A stretch of DNA of 64,000 nucleotides, from NCBI RefSeq assembly GCF_002633015.1, contig NZ_NSIU01000005.1, positions 1-64,000 on the forward strand, in the 5' to 3' direction. The notes under the pieces are model-generated. The model saw only the letters and a list, made by a program, of their open reading frames with translations. It was not told the DNA's origin and searched no databases. Shown here in pieces: positions 11,096-20,542 of the stretch. Numbering within the stretch: the first letter of the stretch is position 1; the number at the start of each line of letters is the position of its first letter. The DNA is from Sulfuricurvum sp. PD_MW2 (lineage in GTDB: Bacteria; Campylobacterota; Campylobacteria; Campylobacterales; Sulfurimonadaceae). The translations under genes were made by a program, and so were the position numbers.

Positions 11096-11385
11096 GGCAA
11101 TTCTCTATTCGGACAATTATCATCTTCGAGGACAAGAGCACGCCGGTCCTCTTCATCGAGCTTATCCAAAATCTCCTGATAGACTTTGAGCGATTCAAGC
11201 GCGTCTTCCTCATCGATTTTATTCATAATAAATCCGATATGAAGCAAGACGTAATCGCCCACTTTTACCGAACCTTCTTCCATCAAATCCAAACCTGCAG
11301 TACGCTGTACGCCCATCGTATCGACCATCGCGATATTGCTTTCCGTATCGATACTAACTACTTTTGAGGGAATCGACAAACACAT
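11092..11385 (-). CDS. hypC: Hydrogenase maturation chaperone HypC
   Basis: MCLSIPSKV N-terminus, VGDYVLLHIGFIMNKIDEEDA. Confidence 0.96.
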   Translation of the reverse strand: MCLSIPSKVVSIDTESNIAMVDTMGVQRTAGLDLMEEGSVKVGDYVLLHIGFIMNKIDEEDALESLKVYQEILDKLDEEDRRALVLEDDNCPNRELP

Positions 11386-11387
11386 AA

Positions 11388-12260
11388 TTAACTTCTCATC
11401 TTTCGTTTAAATTCAATCCAATCGATCACTTTTTTGACCGATTCGTCATCATTCATATTCACTTCCAAAATATCGACACCCGGTTTGATTTTACGCGCTT
11501 CCGCTTTTTCTCGCTCGATATCGTATTTAAAATACGGCAATAGATCCGTTTTTGTGATCAAAATCAAATCAGCTGAACGGAACATCACCGGATATTTTGC
11601 AATCTTATCTTCACCCTCTGGAACCGATACGAGAACAATGTTCAAATGGGATCCGACATCATAGCTCGCCGGACAAACCAAGTTTCCGACATTCTCAATA
11701 AAACAAACATCGAGAGGAGCCAACCGCAAATCATGGAGCCCTTTGTGGACCATAAATGCGTCCAGATGACATGCGCTTCCGGTCTGAATTTGAACCGCTT
11801 CGACTCCAACCGCAATGAGGCGATCGGCATCTCGACTGGTTTCCAAATCCCCTTCGATAACCCCGTATTTGAACGGTGCGAGGGGTGCCATCTTCTCGAG
11901 CAACGTCGTTTTCCCGCTCCCCGGAGAACTCATGAGATTGATGGCCAAGACGCCATGTTCATTGAAATGTTCTCGGTTATGATACGCTTCTTGATCGTTT
12001 TTATCCAAAATCTTTTTAATCACCGCAATTGTTTTGGTGTCATTGAGCTGCGGATTGTGGTGCAACGTCTCATGCGCCGCTTGATGGGCATGAGAATGTT
12101 CACCGTGATCATGATGATGATGTCCTCCATCGTGTGCGTGCTCTCCCGCATCGTGTTCATGGTCGTGCACATGCGTATACTCCCGACCGAATTCATCGAC
12201 ATGAGTATGCTCGTGCTGGTGGTTGTGTCCTGTAAATGAACATCCGCAATCTTTACACAT
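11388..12260 (-). CDS. hypB: Hydrogenase nickel GTPase HypB with His-rich N-terminus
   Basis: MCKDCGCS, long His-rich segment, SSPGSGKTTLLE P-loop, ITKTDLLPY. Confidence 0.97.
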   Translation of the reverse strand: MCKDCGCSFTGHNHQHEHTHVDEFGREYTHVHDHEHDAGEHAHDGGHHHHDHGEHSHAHQAAHETLHHNPQLNDTKTIAVIKKILDKNDQEAYHNREHFNEHGVLAINLMSSPGSGKTTLLEKMAPLAPFKYGVIEGDLETSRDADRLIAVGVEAVQIQTGSACHLDAFMVHKGLHDLRLAPLDVCFIENVGNLVCPASYDVGSHLNIVLVSVPEGEDKIAKYPVMFRSADLILITKTDLLPYFKYDIEREKAEARKIKPGVDILEVNMNDDESVKKVIDWIEFKRKMRS

Positions 12261-12280
12261 TCTATATTCCTTTTGTTAGT

Positions 12281-12991
12281 TTAAATTATCAATCCGGCTT
12301 TTGTCAGCAACTCTATTTCAAAGGCATTTTCACTGCTTCCGTCGTATAGAATTTTCCCCTTTTCACCCAAAATGATCACCCGCTCACCAAGACGCGGTGC
12401 AATTGCCAAATTATGCGTTGCCGTAATCGTGGTTATCGGCTGCGCCGCGATAATCTCCATAAATTTTGCCGTACTTGCAGGATCGAGAGCACTGGTCGGT
12501 TCGTCCATCAATAAGACTTTTGGTGATAACGACATAACACATGCCAAAGCCAATTTCTGCTTTTGTCCGCCGCTGAGTTTGAAAGGGACGTGGTTCAAAT
12601 ACGGTGTCAAGCCAAAGAGTTCGGCATAATTTCTCACCCTTGCATCAACATCATCAAATTCGAGCTGTCTCGCACCAAATGCGATTTCATCGTACACTGT
12701 CGGATTAAAGAGCATCGCATCGATATTTTGAAACACCAATCCGACATTGCGACGAAAATCTTCATTCACCTGCTTGTGTTTCAAAGCACTTTTTGTCAAT
12801 GCTTTTCCCTCATACAGCATCTCACCGCTATCGGGAAATTCCAAAGCATTCATAAGCTTTAAAAGTGTGCTTTTACCGCTTCCGTTGATGCCGAGCAACA
12901 CAATTTTTTCACCCGCTTTTATCGTGAGATTCAAATTCTCAAATACGATATGATCCTCTCGCTTAAGCGTAACGTTTTGGATACTAAACAT
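12281..12991 (-). CDS. Cobalt/nickel ECF-type transporter ATPase (CbiO/NikO)
   Basis: GINGSGKSTLL Walker A, LSGGQKQKLALA signature, LLMDEPTSALDP Walker B. Confidence 0.93.
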   Translation of the reverse strand: MFSIQNVTLKREDHIVFENLNLTIKAGEKIVLLGINGSGKSTLLKLMNALEFPDSGEMLYEGKALTKSALKHKQVNEDFRRNVGLVFQNIDAMLFNPTVYDEIAFGARQLEFDDVDARVRNYAELFGLTPYLNHVPFKLSGGQKQKLALACVMSLSPKVLLMDEPTSALDPASTAKFMEIIAAQPITTITATHNLAIAPRLGERVIILGEKGKILYDGSSENAFEIELLTKAGLII

Positions 12992-13532
12992 GGAAACCTC
13001 TCGACTTCATCGCTTCGAAGTTTTCCTTGCTTTCTCGAATATTTTTATCCAAAAATCCGGCGATAGCAGAACCGAGGTATTCATAAATTTCGCTTCGTGT
13101 CGGTTTTTTGAGTGTACGTGATTTTAATGCGTCCGTATAATCACGATACGCTCTTTGCATAATCATAATTTTTGAAACACTCAACACAAGTAAAAAAGTC
13201 AAATCTTTCGAAAAAGAAACCGCTTCATAAATATTGACTCTCGTGATAAACAGTAATGTCAAAAAGATCATATCCAACGAACGCAGATTCACCGTCAAAA
13301 AATAGTGCCAAAACGGTTGATTCTGAAAATACAACACTACCGAATAGCTCAACGTAATGAAAAGGGAAAAGAGCGCTACGAGAACAACCGCACGGCGTAA
13401 AATCGATACAAACGATTTTCCCGAGATCAACCCCAAAATAGCCAACACAACCAAGAGGGGCTCGTAACTCTTCAGCGAAGAAACCGCGATCAATGCAACA
13501 ACGTAAAAGAGAAAATAGAATTTAGCTTGCAC
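12984..13532 (-). CDS. Cobalt/nickel transporter transmembrane protein (CbiQ/NikQ)
   Basis: Polytopic; MQRAYRDYTDALKSRTLKKP CbiQ-type motif; operon context. Confidence 0.85.
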   Translation of the reverse strand: MQAKFYFLFYVVALIAVSSLKSYEPLLVVLAILGLISGKSFVSILRRAVVLVALFSLFITLSYSVVLYFQNQPFWHYFLTVNLRSLDMIFLTLLFITRVNIYEAVSFSKDLTFLLVLSVSKIMIMQRAYRDYTDALKSRTLKKPTRSEIYEYLGSAIAGFLDKNIRESKENFEAMKSRGFHV

Positions 13533-13824
13533 GTTTCACCGACTTTTTGATACCTATCATTACGACGAAAACCAATCCGACACCAATGATTGCACTCACC
13601 CATGTTGATGCCAAAGCGCCCAACCCGCCGATCTCATAATCGGGTATCAAGGTTGCGATCAACGGTTTGGTTGTTGCAATCGACTCGGGAACATATCCAA
13701 GCATTGCTTTGATCTCTTCTGGGCTCCATTCTCCCCATGCCGGCCCTTGCGCCATAAGACCCAGAGGGGTTAAAACTACTACCGAGAGGATAAAAATAAC
13801 CAAATATTTTCCATTGCGGCTCAT
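13522..13824 (-). CDS. PDGLE/NikN-like transporter component
   Basis: Two TM segments, between cbiM- and cbiQ-like genes. Confidence 0.7.
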   Translation of the reverse strand: MSRNGKYLVIFILSVVVLTPLGLMAQGPAWGEWSPEEIKAMLGYVPESIATTKPLIATLIPDYEIGGLGALASTWVSAIIGVGLVFVVMIGIKKSVKRAS

Positions 13825-14489
13825 AGTGCAACCTCTTTTGTACTATTCGTGTTTTTAATTTTTTCAATAAACCGGAGAACCAACATCGTCGCTATCCCCT
13901 CAGCTACCCCGAAAAAGAGGATATGAGACCCTACAATCGCCGGTATCGTAACATTCAGACCAAACGGAAAATAGATCGGATGCCCTGCCGCATCGATACC
14001 CAATAGGGGTTGCATACCCAGTACTACCGCAATGACAGCCGATGCGGCAACAATACCGCTCCATCCCGCAACAAACGAAACAACACTTTTTTTGATTCGG
14101 CCATCGAGTAATTTATGAAGATAAAATGCCACAAACGAAGCAACGAATCCCATGGCCAAAGAATTCAAGGCAAATACACTAAGTCCCCCGTCTCCGAAAA
14201 CGAGTGCTTGGATAAAAAGAGTAAGCGAAATACAAAATGCACCAACCCAAGGACCAAACAAAATCGCCAAAATAGCGGCTCCGATGGCGTGTCCGCTAGT
14301 ACCGCCCGGAATCGGTATATTAAACATCATAATGACAAACGAAAATGCGGTAAGCGAAGAGAGAAATGCAAACGATTCATCAGTAATCGCCTCTTTTGTT
14401 TTTTTCCAAGCAATCACCAATAACGGTATAACGGCTATTGTTGCCGGAATATACGTTACAGGAGATAAGAAACCGTCTGGTATATGCAT
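13821..14489 (-). CDS. Cobalt/nickel transporter substrate-binding protein (CbiM/NikM)
   Basis: MHIPDGFLSP N-terminus, polytopic, GGTSGHAIGAAI. Confidence 0.95.
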   Translation of the reverse strand: MHIPDGFLSPVTYIPATIAVIPLLVIAWKKTKEAITDESFAFLSSLTAFSFVIMMFNIPIPGGTSGHAIGAAILAILFGPWVGAFCISLTLFIQALVFGDGGLSVFALNSLAMGFVASFVAFYLHKLLDGRIKKSVVSFVAGWSGIVAASAVIAVVLGMQPLLGIDAAGHPIYFPFGLNVTIPAIVGSHILFFGVAEGIATMLVLRFIEKIKNTNSTKEVAL

Positions 14490-14627
14490 TTCAACGCCTA
14501 ATAATGAATTCCTATTCAGTTGTTTGATTATAAGATATTATGGTAAAAGGAACCTAAATTTTAAAGTTTCTTATTTATTTTCAGGACTTGCGTTTCTTTT
14601 TTGACATAATAGTTACTAATATTCGCA

Positions 14628-15962
14628 CTACAGTTTTCGAGCGACACTCCCTGTAGGGTGCTTATACCATCCCGGATCAGAATAATCATCTTTGGGCTGA
14701 TCTTTGCGCACTTTCACCAACGTAAACATACCGCCCATTTCGATAGGGCCGAAAGGCCCTTTTCCTGTCATCATTGGCAGTGTATTTTCCGGAAGTTTCA
14801 TCCCCATCTCCGCCATATCCTGCATCTCTGCCATCCCATTTTTCCCCATCGGCATATACATGTAATTCGGCATCAAATCGCTGATTTTTTCGGTGAGATC
14901 GTCTTGTTTGACTCCGAGCATATTCGGAACACTGTGCCCCATCGGTCCCATCGTATGGTGTGATTTATGGCAATGAAAAGACCAATCCCCCTCATGTGTT
15001 GCAATAAATTCTATCGCTCTTACCGCTCCGACAGGGATATCAGCGGTCACTTCAGGCCAACGGGCACTTTTAGGAATCCATCCCCCATCCGTACACGTCA
15101 CTTCAAACGGATGCCCGTGCATATGGATAGGATGGTTTGTCATCGTCAGATTCCCGACACGGATACGGACACGATCGCCTACACGGACATTCATGGAATC
15201 AATCCCAGGGAAAACACGACTGTTAAAACTCCACAAATTAAACTCTGTCATAGTAGATGGATTCGGCGTATAGGTTCCCGGTGCCACATCGTAGCTGGAG
15301 AGGAGAAAACAAAAATCGCGATCGACACGATGCTCTTGCGGTTTTTTCGGATGAATGATAATCATCCCCATCATCCCCATTGCCATTTGCACCATCTCAT
15401 CGGCATGCGGATGATACATAAATGTCCCGCTTTGTCGAAGAGTAAATTCATAGACATAGGTTTCTCCAGGAGAAATAGCACTCTGCGTCAAACCGCCTAC
15501 CCCATCCATCCCATTAGGAAGGATCAACCCGTGCCAGTGGATCGTCGTGTGTTCTGGAAGCTTGTTGGTAACGATAAGCCGTACCCGATCCCCCTCCACT
15601 GCTTCAATCGTAGGGCCAGGTGATGTGCCGTTGTATCCCCAGCAGTTCACAACCATACCGGGAGCGAATTCGCGCACTACCGGTTCAGCCACAATCCGAA
15701 ACTCTTTTACCCCCTCTTTCATCTCATAAGGGAGACTCCACCCGTTTAGCGTAACAACCGGATTATAATTTTTCCCCTCTTTTGGGGTAATGATCGTAGC
15801 CGGTGACAATACCCTTTTTGGATTCTTGACCAGAGTGAGCTGCCGTTTGTTATTGTCATGTCCGCCGTGTTCATGATCGGAGGCTTTGAGATTCGGGCTC
15901 AATGCGGCTGATGCTATCAATGCCGCACCCAACCCTAAAAAATCACGTCTATCGTGTCCCAT
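14628..15962 (-). CDS. Multicopper oxidase with Tat-like signal
   Basis: HWHG, HPHADEM, NHPIHMHGHPF, HCHKSHHTMGPMGH copper motifs; RRDFLGLGAALIASAAL. Confidence 0.92.
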   Translation of the reverse strand: MGHDRRDFLGLGAALIASAALSPNLKASDHEHGGHDNNKRQLTLVKNPKRVLSPATIITPKEGKNYNPVVTLNGWSLPYEMKEGVKEFRIVAEPVVREFAPGMVVNCWGYNGTSPGPTIEAVEGDRVRLIVTNKLPEHTTIHWHGLILPNGMDGVGGLTQSAISPGETYVYEFTLRQSGTFMYHPHADEMVQMAMGMMGMIIIHPKKPQEHRVDRDFCFLLSSYDVAPGTYTPNPSTMTEFNLWSFNSRVFPGIDSMNVRVGDRVRIRVGNLTMTNHPIHMHGHPFEVTCTDGGWIPKSARWPEVTADIPVGAVRAIEFIATHEGDWSFHCHKSHHTMGPMGHSVPNMLGVKQDDLTEKISDLMPNYMYMPMGKNGMAEMQDMAEMGMKLPENTLPMMTGKGPFGPIEMGGMFTLVKVRKDQPKDDYSDPGWYKHPTGSVARKL

Positions 15963-17305
15963 TACAGTTTTCCTCCAATCGTATATTCCAAATCAGCTTG
16001 TGCTTTTTGATAGTTACCCAATGCATCGAGTGCTTCCATTTTTGCTTCCCCTGCACGTCGTTGATCTTCAAGCAGTTCATAAATTCCATCCAACATACCA
16101 TTATAAAAAAGCTGCGTCTCTTCTAAAATTTGCTGATTGGTTTTTACGATCACCTCATCGTAAGAACGGGCTATATCGTAACTGTATCGTAGCTGCGCAT
16201 ATCCTTCACGCACTTCGGAGCGGATATTGACAGCGGTTTCATCGAGACGATGAACGCTTTGATTGTATAGTGCTTGCGATTTACTGACCCGAGCTTGCCC
16301 AAAATCAAAAATTGGGACAGGAAGTTTTATCCCATAGCTATTCAGACGCGATTCACCGGTTACTTTTTCGCTCTCAAGCGAGAGTTCCGCTTCATCCAAA
16401 AGACGTGTATTCTCTGTGTACCCTGCCTGTTTGGCAGAATAATCGACCGATTTCATCGCACTGCGCATATCGAGCCGATCGGCTATCGCACGTTTCTCTA
16501 ATCCAGATTCGCTCATTGTAGGTTCCATACGTTTCAACGGTTCTGTACTCAATGTGTAATACGTTTGTGCTCCGTACACACCAAGAAGTTTATTGAGTGC
16601 TTCCCGTGCGGCAGCATTTTCACGTTCTAGTTTGATTGATTCAATACGTGCACGTTCATAACTGTCTTGAACTTTTAACATACTTCGTTTGGAGAGATTC
16701 CCTGCTGTATATTGACGAATAGCTAATTGGAAAGAGGCCTCATTGGATTTTAGGATCGATCGGTAAAGACGTACTTTTTCTTCGGCTACACGTGCATCAA
16801 TATAGCTCTTTTTTGTATCTCTCGCACTGCGGAGAACACTATCTCCAACGCTGAGAATGCTCTCCTCAAGTGCCAATCCTCCAAGCTCACGCCGTAGAGG
16901 AATCCAAAGAAGATCCAAAAAGGCAACTTCTACGCTGAGTGTCGATTTCGTCACACCGTTACTGTGTCCGATACTGTAGCCCAACAGAGGATTACGCATC
17001 AATCCCGCTTCCACCAACTCACTTTGTGCAATACCGATATTTTCATACGTTTGCTGTAACGCACGGTTATTGATCAGCATAACCCGAAGCGCATTCTCTT
17101 GCGTCAAAGGTTTTGACAAAAGCGTACGTACCGTTTCATCAAGATTTGCAGCTTCTTGGGGTGTTTTTATCCATTGAAGCTTTTTTTCGCCCTGAGCCGT
17201 TGCGAGTTGATTGAGAGAATCAAATGCTTCATTTTGCGAAATCGTTGCGCATCCTGAGAGAAGTAACAATGCCCCTAACGATGCACTGAGCGTTTTAATT
17301 ACCAT
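15962..17305 (-). CDS. TolC-family outer membrane efflux lipoprotein
   Basis: MVIKTLSASLGALLLLSGCA lipobox; TolC-like coiled repeats. Start placed at internal Met (ORF track begins at 17353). Confidence 0.88.
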   Translation of the reverse strand: MVIKTLSASLGALLLLSGCATISQNEAFDSLNQLATAQGEKKLQWIKTPQEAANLDETVRTLLSKPLTQENALRVMLINNRALQQTYENIGIAQSELVEAGLMRNPLLGYSIGHSNGVTKSTLSVEVAFLDLLWIPLRRELGGLALEESILSVGDSVLRSARDTKKSYIDARVAEEKVRLYRSILKSNEASFQLAIRQYTAGNLSKRSMLKVQDSYERARIESIKLERENAAAREALNKLLGVYGAQTYYTLSTEPLKRMEPTMSESGLEKRAIADRLDMRSAMKSVDYSAKQAGYTENTRLLDEAELSLESEKVTGESRLNSYGIKLPVPIFDFGQARVSKSQALYNQSVHRLDETAVNIRSEVREGYAQLRYSYDIARSYDEVIVKTNQQILEETQLFYNGMLDGIYELLEDQRRAGEAKMEALDALGNYQKAQADLEYTIGGKL

Positions 17306-17499
17306 TTTGCCGCTCCGTGCCCCGTTACGTTTTGATCCTCTTTTTGAACGCACCCCTCATCAGCAACTTCTACCGGCTTTGGAGGAGGGGTATACACACT
17401 CTTTCCGCTCAAGGCATCCGTTGAGGCGGGACTTGAAACGCTCGCCTGGGCAGCATACCCGACAACTCCGACTACGATAAAAAGAAATATACGCTTCAT
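17299..17499 (-). CDS. Small hypothetical exported protein
   Basis: Signal-peptide-like MKRIFLFIVVGVVGYAAQA; in operon between cusF-like and tolC-like genes. Confidence 0.55.
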   Translation of the reverse strand: MKRIFLFIVVGVVGYAAQASVSSPASTDALSGKSVYTPPPKPVEVADEGCVQKEDQNVTGHGAAKW

Positions 17500-17840
17500 T
17501 GTTTCTTCATCCGAACGATAATATTTTTACCATCCTTTTGGATAAATTCAAACTCGACTCTATCGCCAACCGAAAGCGGATGGGTCAATTCGTGATCCAT
17601 CACGTCAAAAGGCATCAACATCGACGACCAGCGTAATTCAGGAATAGGATTATGGAAGATTCGGACACTCTCATGATTCTCTGCTATCGCTTTGATCGTC
17701 CCCGTAGCATGAACCGTATTTTCCGATACAACGGTGCTTTTAGGATGAACATGATTTTCTCCGCTCATCTCCATTCCCGACACCATCGGAGTCACAGCCA
17801 ACAGCCCCATACACATCGTACTTAAAATTTTAGATTTCAT
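17496..17840 (-). CDS. CusF-like periplasmic copper-binding protein
   Basis: Signal peptide; HATGTIKAIAENHESVRIFHNPIPELRWSSMLMPFDV with Met/Trp copper-site arrangement. Confidence 0.82.
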   Translation of the reverse strand: MKSKILSTMCMGLLAVTPMVSGMEMSGENHVHPKSTVVSENTVHATGTIKAIAENHESVRIFHNPIPELRWSSMLMPFDVMDHELTHPLSVGDRVEFEFIQKDGKNIIVRMKKQ

Positions 17841-17994
17841 AATAGCCCCCTACTCTTTTTGAGACAGTATAGCATTCAACACACGAATATCATTAAACGT
17901 AATAATAACAATGTTAATGAACACCTCATTGAGCTTCAAAAAAGGCTCAATCGCTATAATTTCAATCCTATACTTTCATTTATAAAGGTCTCGA

Positions 17995-18744
17995 TTGCGT
18001 TTACTACTCTTACTGATCCTCTCCACATCCTTATTTGCTCTGGTTACCATAGCCCCCGTCGATATTGGATCGAAACCCGGTTTAAGCGGAAATATTTCCG
18101 GTTCATTGAGCTCCAAAAGCGGCAATACCGAAAAAGAAGATTATTCTTTAGGCTTGCGCATGCAGTACGACCAAGGAAGCGACTACCTGACATGGGGAAC
18201 GTTTACCTACGATTACGGCAAATCAAAAGGGACGAAAAATGAAGATAAAATCTATGCTCATGTACGCTATATCCACGCAATCGATGATCGCAAAGAGTGG
18301 ACAAGCGAAATTTTTCTCCAAACCGAACAAGATAAATTTAAAGCGATCAATGAGCGCTCATTAGCAGGTGCGGGGGGGCGCTGGCGTTTTCTCAATTCGG
18401 ACGATTGGGGAAAAGGCTACATCGGCGCGGGGGCTCTGTTTGAAAAAATTGACTACACACACCCTCAAACCAATCCCAATGAAAACAACACCCGGCTTAA
18501 TAGCTATCTTGCTTGGACACAGACATTTGCCAATGTATCGAAACTCAGTTATTTGGGCTACTTTCAACCGAAATTTAGTGACTCATCGGATTATGTCTCT
18601 TTGCAGACATTAGAGCTGATTGTCCCGATATATGGAAAGCTGAATCTCTCATTGACCGCAAAATACGGCTATGACAGTTGCCCGCCGATCAATGTTAAAA
18701 AATCGGATAGTTCTTATATAACTAGCTTGCTTTGGGCATTTTAA
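17995..18744 (+). CDS. DUF481-like outer membrane protein
   Basis: Signal-like N-terminus; GNTEKEDYSLGLRMQYDQGSDYLTWGTFTYDYGKSKG beta-barrel pattern. First in-frame start may be a TTG/ATG choice. Confidence 0.7.
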   Translation: MRLLLLLILSTSLFALVTIAPVDIGSKPGLSGNISGSLSSKSGNTEKEDYSLGLRMQYDQGSDYLTWGTFTYDYGKSKGTKNEDKIYAHVRYIHAIDDRKEWTSEIFLQTEQDKFKAINERSLAGAGGRWRFLNSDDWGKGYIGAGALFEKIDYTHPQTNPNENNTRLNSYLAWTQTFANVSKLSYLGYFQPKFSDSSDYVSLQTLELIVPIYGKLNLSLTAKYGYDSCPPINVKKSDSSYITSLLWAF

Positions 18745-18781
18745 CCGATTTTTTCCTTTTTCCTTTGCTACAATATTCGTT

Positions 18782-19474
18782 ATGAATGATGACGCTCTTT
18801 GTATCTACTGTCAACATACCCTTTATCATCTCAGTGATGGGATGGTGAAATGCTCTGTTTGTAAAAAAAAGTACAGTCCCTCACGCATCCATCAGATTAA
18901 AAATATCATCCATATGTTTTGTTCTGATGAAAATGCACTCTCTGCGTCCAAATCGCTTGATCTGAGCTATATTACGGTAGCAAACTACTACCAAAAACTT
19001 CGGGCGCTGTGTGCAGAGTATTGTGAAGCACAGTATCAGCTCAACCGAACGTCAGACGTCCAATATGAAGAGTATCTCTACATCGAAAAATCGAAACGGC
19101 ATAACAAAACAGCTATCTTCGATTCCCATAATTTTCTCACGTTTGCCTACGGTCATAAAGTTTATACGTTGCTCATGCCTTCATTGGGAATTTTCAAACA
19201 GCAGTTTTTGGCAGATAATCTCGAAGAGGTGTATTATAAAGAGTTTTCAAAATTTATGCGAACGAGCAAAATTATCAAGATATCGGAATACGACAACGTT
19301 ATCGTACAGTTTTGGCATTATTTTGAACAGTTTATTACTACCTTTAAAGGTGTCAGTTCAGAACATTTCCCCTATTATCTCAAAGAGGCCGAATTCAAAT
19401 TCAATACCCCTATTGAGAAGCGCTCAACGATTTTGGAAACGCTCTATTTTCGTCCTAGCGACTCGGGTATTTAA
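18782..19474 (+). CDS. IS1595-like transposase-derived zinc-ribbon protein, probably domesticated
   Basis: CIYC...CSVC zinc ribbon; HTH-like LSYITVANYYQKLRALC; FWHYFEQFITTFKGVSSEHFPYYLKEAEFKFN matches IS1595 C-terminal pattern; catalytic positions look altered. Confidence 0.65.
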   Translation: MNDDALCIYCQHTLYHLSDGMVKCSVCKKKYSPSRIHQIKNIIHMFCSDENALSASKSLDLSYITVANYYQKLRALCAEYCEAQYQLNRTSDVQYEEYLYIEKSKRHNKTAIFDSHNFLTFAYGHKVYTLLMPSLGIFKQQFLADNLEEVYYKEFSKFMRTSKIIKISEYDNVIVQFWHYFEQFITTFKGVSSEHFPYYLKEAEFKFNTPIEKRSTILETLYFRPSDSGI

Positions 19475-19985
19475 ACTCTTCAATAATGTCATATAAACTT
19501 TTTTGGAATTCGTTTTGTTTAGAACTGATATTTATAGTTTTTAAGTAGTTAATAACTGTATTTATATAAGCATTAAAATGGTCGTGAAGGGTTTCACTCA
19601 ACCCCATATGAAATGTAATGCTTTTAGGGATTATACCGATAACGTTGGATTCCGGCAGAGGATGTCCCATGAGTTCGATCATATCCAAACACTGCATCAC
19701 CCCAACCTCATGCGCGCCCCCGCTGTTCAATCCATAGCCGCTTAGTTCATATGATGGGATGTTATAGATGCTCCCCGCATCATCGTCGAGATTGATCGTA
19801 TCGAGAATGACGATCCGATCATTTTCTAAAAACAGATTGAGAAGGTTGATCCCCTCCACCCCTCCGTTGATAATCTGAATTTCAGGACTAAACGTATAAT
19901 TGGCATTTAGATACGCACAGGCGTAAATTCCGATCCCGTCATCCTCTTCGAGTACATTTCCTACGCCCAAAACAACAATCGACAT
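19455..19985 (-). CDS. hydD: Hydrogenase maturation protease (HyaD/HybD/HydD family)
   Basis: LGVGNVLEEDDGIG, IVILDT, GGAHEVGVMQ: all three metal-ligand regions present. Confidence 0.88.
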   Translation of the reverse strand: MSIVVLGVGNVLEEDDGIGIYACAYLNANYTFSPEIQIINGGVEGINLLNLFLENDRIVILDTINLDDDAGSIYNIPSYELSGYGLNSGGAHEVGVMQCLDMIELMGHPLPESNVIGIIPKSITFHMGLSETLHDHFNAYINTVINYLKTINISSKQNEFQKSLYDIIEEFKYPSR

Positions 19986-20542
19986 TAAAACCCTTTAGCG
20001 TGTTCGATACTTGGATTCGCAAATTGTTCGATAATCTCATCCAAACTCATGATCTCAGCTTTTTGCTTTGCAGCCACACCGCATTTTTCAAGCTCTTCTG
20101 CAATGATCACTATGTATCTTTCCCAATGTGAACGCAATGCAGGGGTCACGTCGACACAAACGCTTATGATATCTTCGGGAACAATGCTGATCATCGTCGT
20201 TTGCGCGCAATGTGATGCCATCGAACAGATTTGAAGCATCTCGGTAATCTCTACTTCATTCGCTGTTTTTTTGATACCTTGATTTGCTATCAATTCATCT
20301 CCGCTCATCACTTGTATGGTTCCGATCGCTAATGAATCATCCGAACTCGTATTGACAATGATAACGTGTTCATACTCTTGCAAGAGCGGCATCAGCAAAA
20401 ATCCCAGCGTTCCCCCATCGACAATATCCAATGCAGGTTCATACGTAAAATTTTCTTTGAAGTATTTGCCGGCATACAATCCGATCCCCTCATCCATAAA
20501 AAATGCATTTCCTGAACCGATCAATGCTACTTTTGCGTTCAT
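19985..20542 (-). CDS. Hydrogenase maturation protease-like protein with altered metal-ligand positions
   Basis: IGSGNAFFMDEGIGLYAGKY N-terminal motif; VNTSS and ANEVEI at positions normally Asp and His. Confidence 0.8.
   Translation of the reverse strand: MNAKVALIGSGNAFFMDEGIGLYAGKYFKENFTYEPALDIVDGGTLGFLLMPLLQEYEHVIIVNTSSDDSLAIGTIQVMSGDELIANQGIKKTANEVEITEMLQICSMASHCAQTTMISIVPEDIISVCVDVTPALRSHWERYIVIIAEELEKCGVAAKQKAEIMSLDEIIEQFANPSIEHAKGF

Noticed and set aside
14967-15623. 218-aa plus-strand ORF opposite the multicopper oxidase
   Set aside because: His/Arg-rich antisense translation of the copper motifs; not protein-like.
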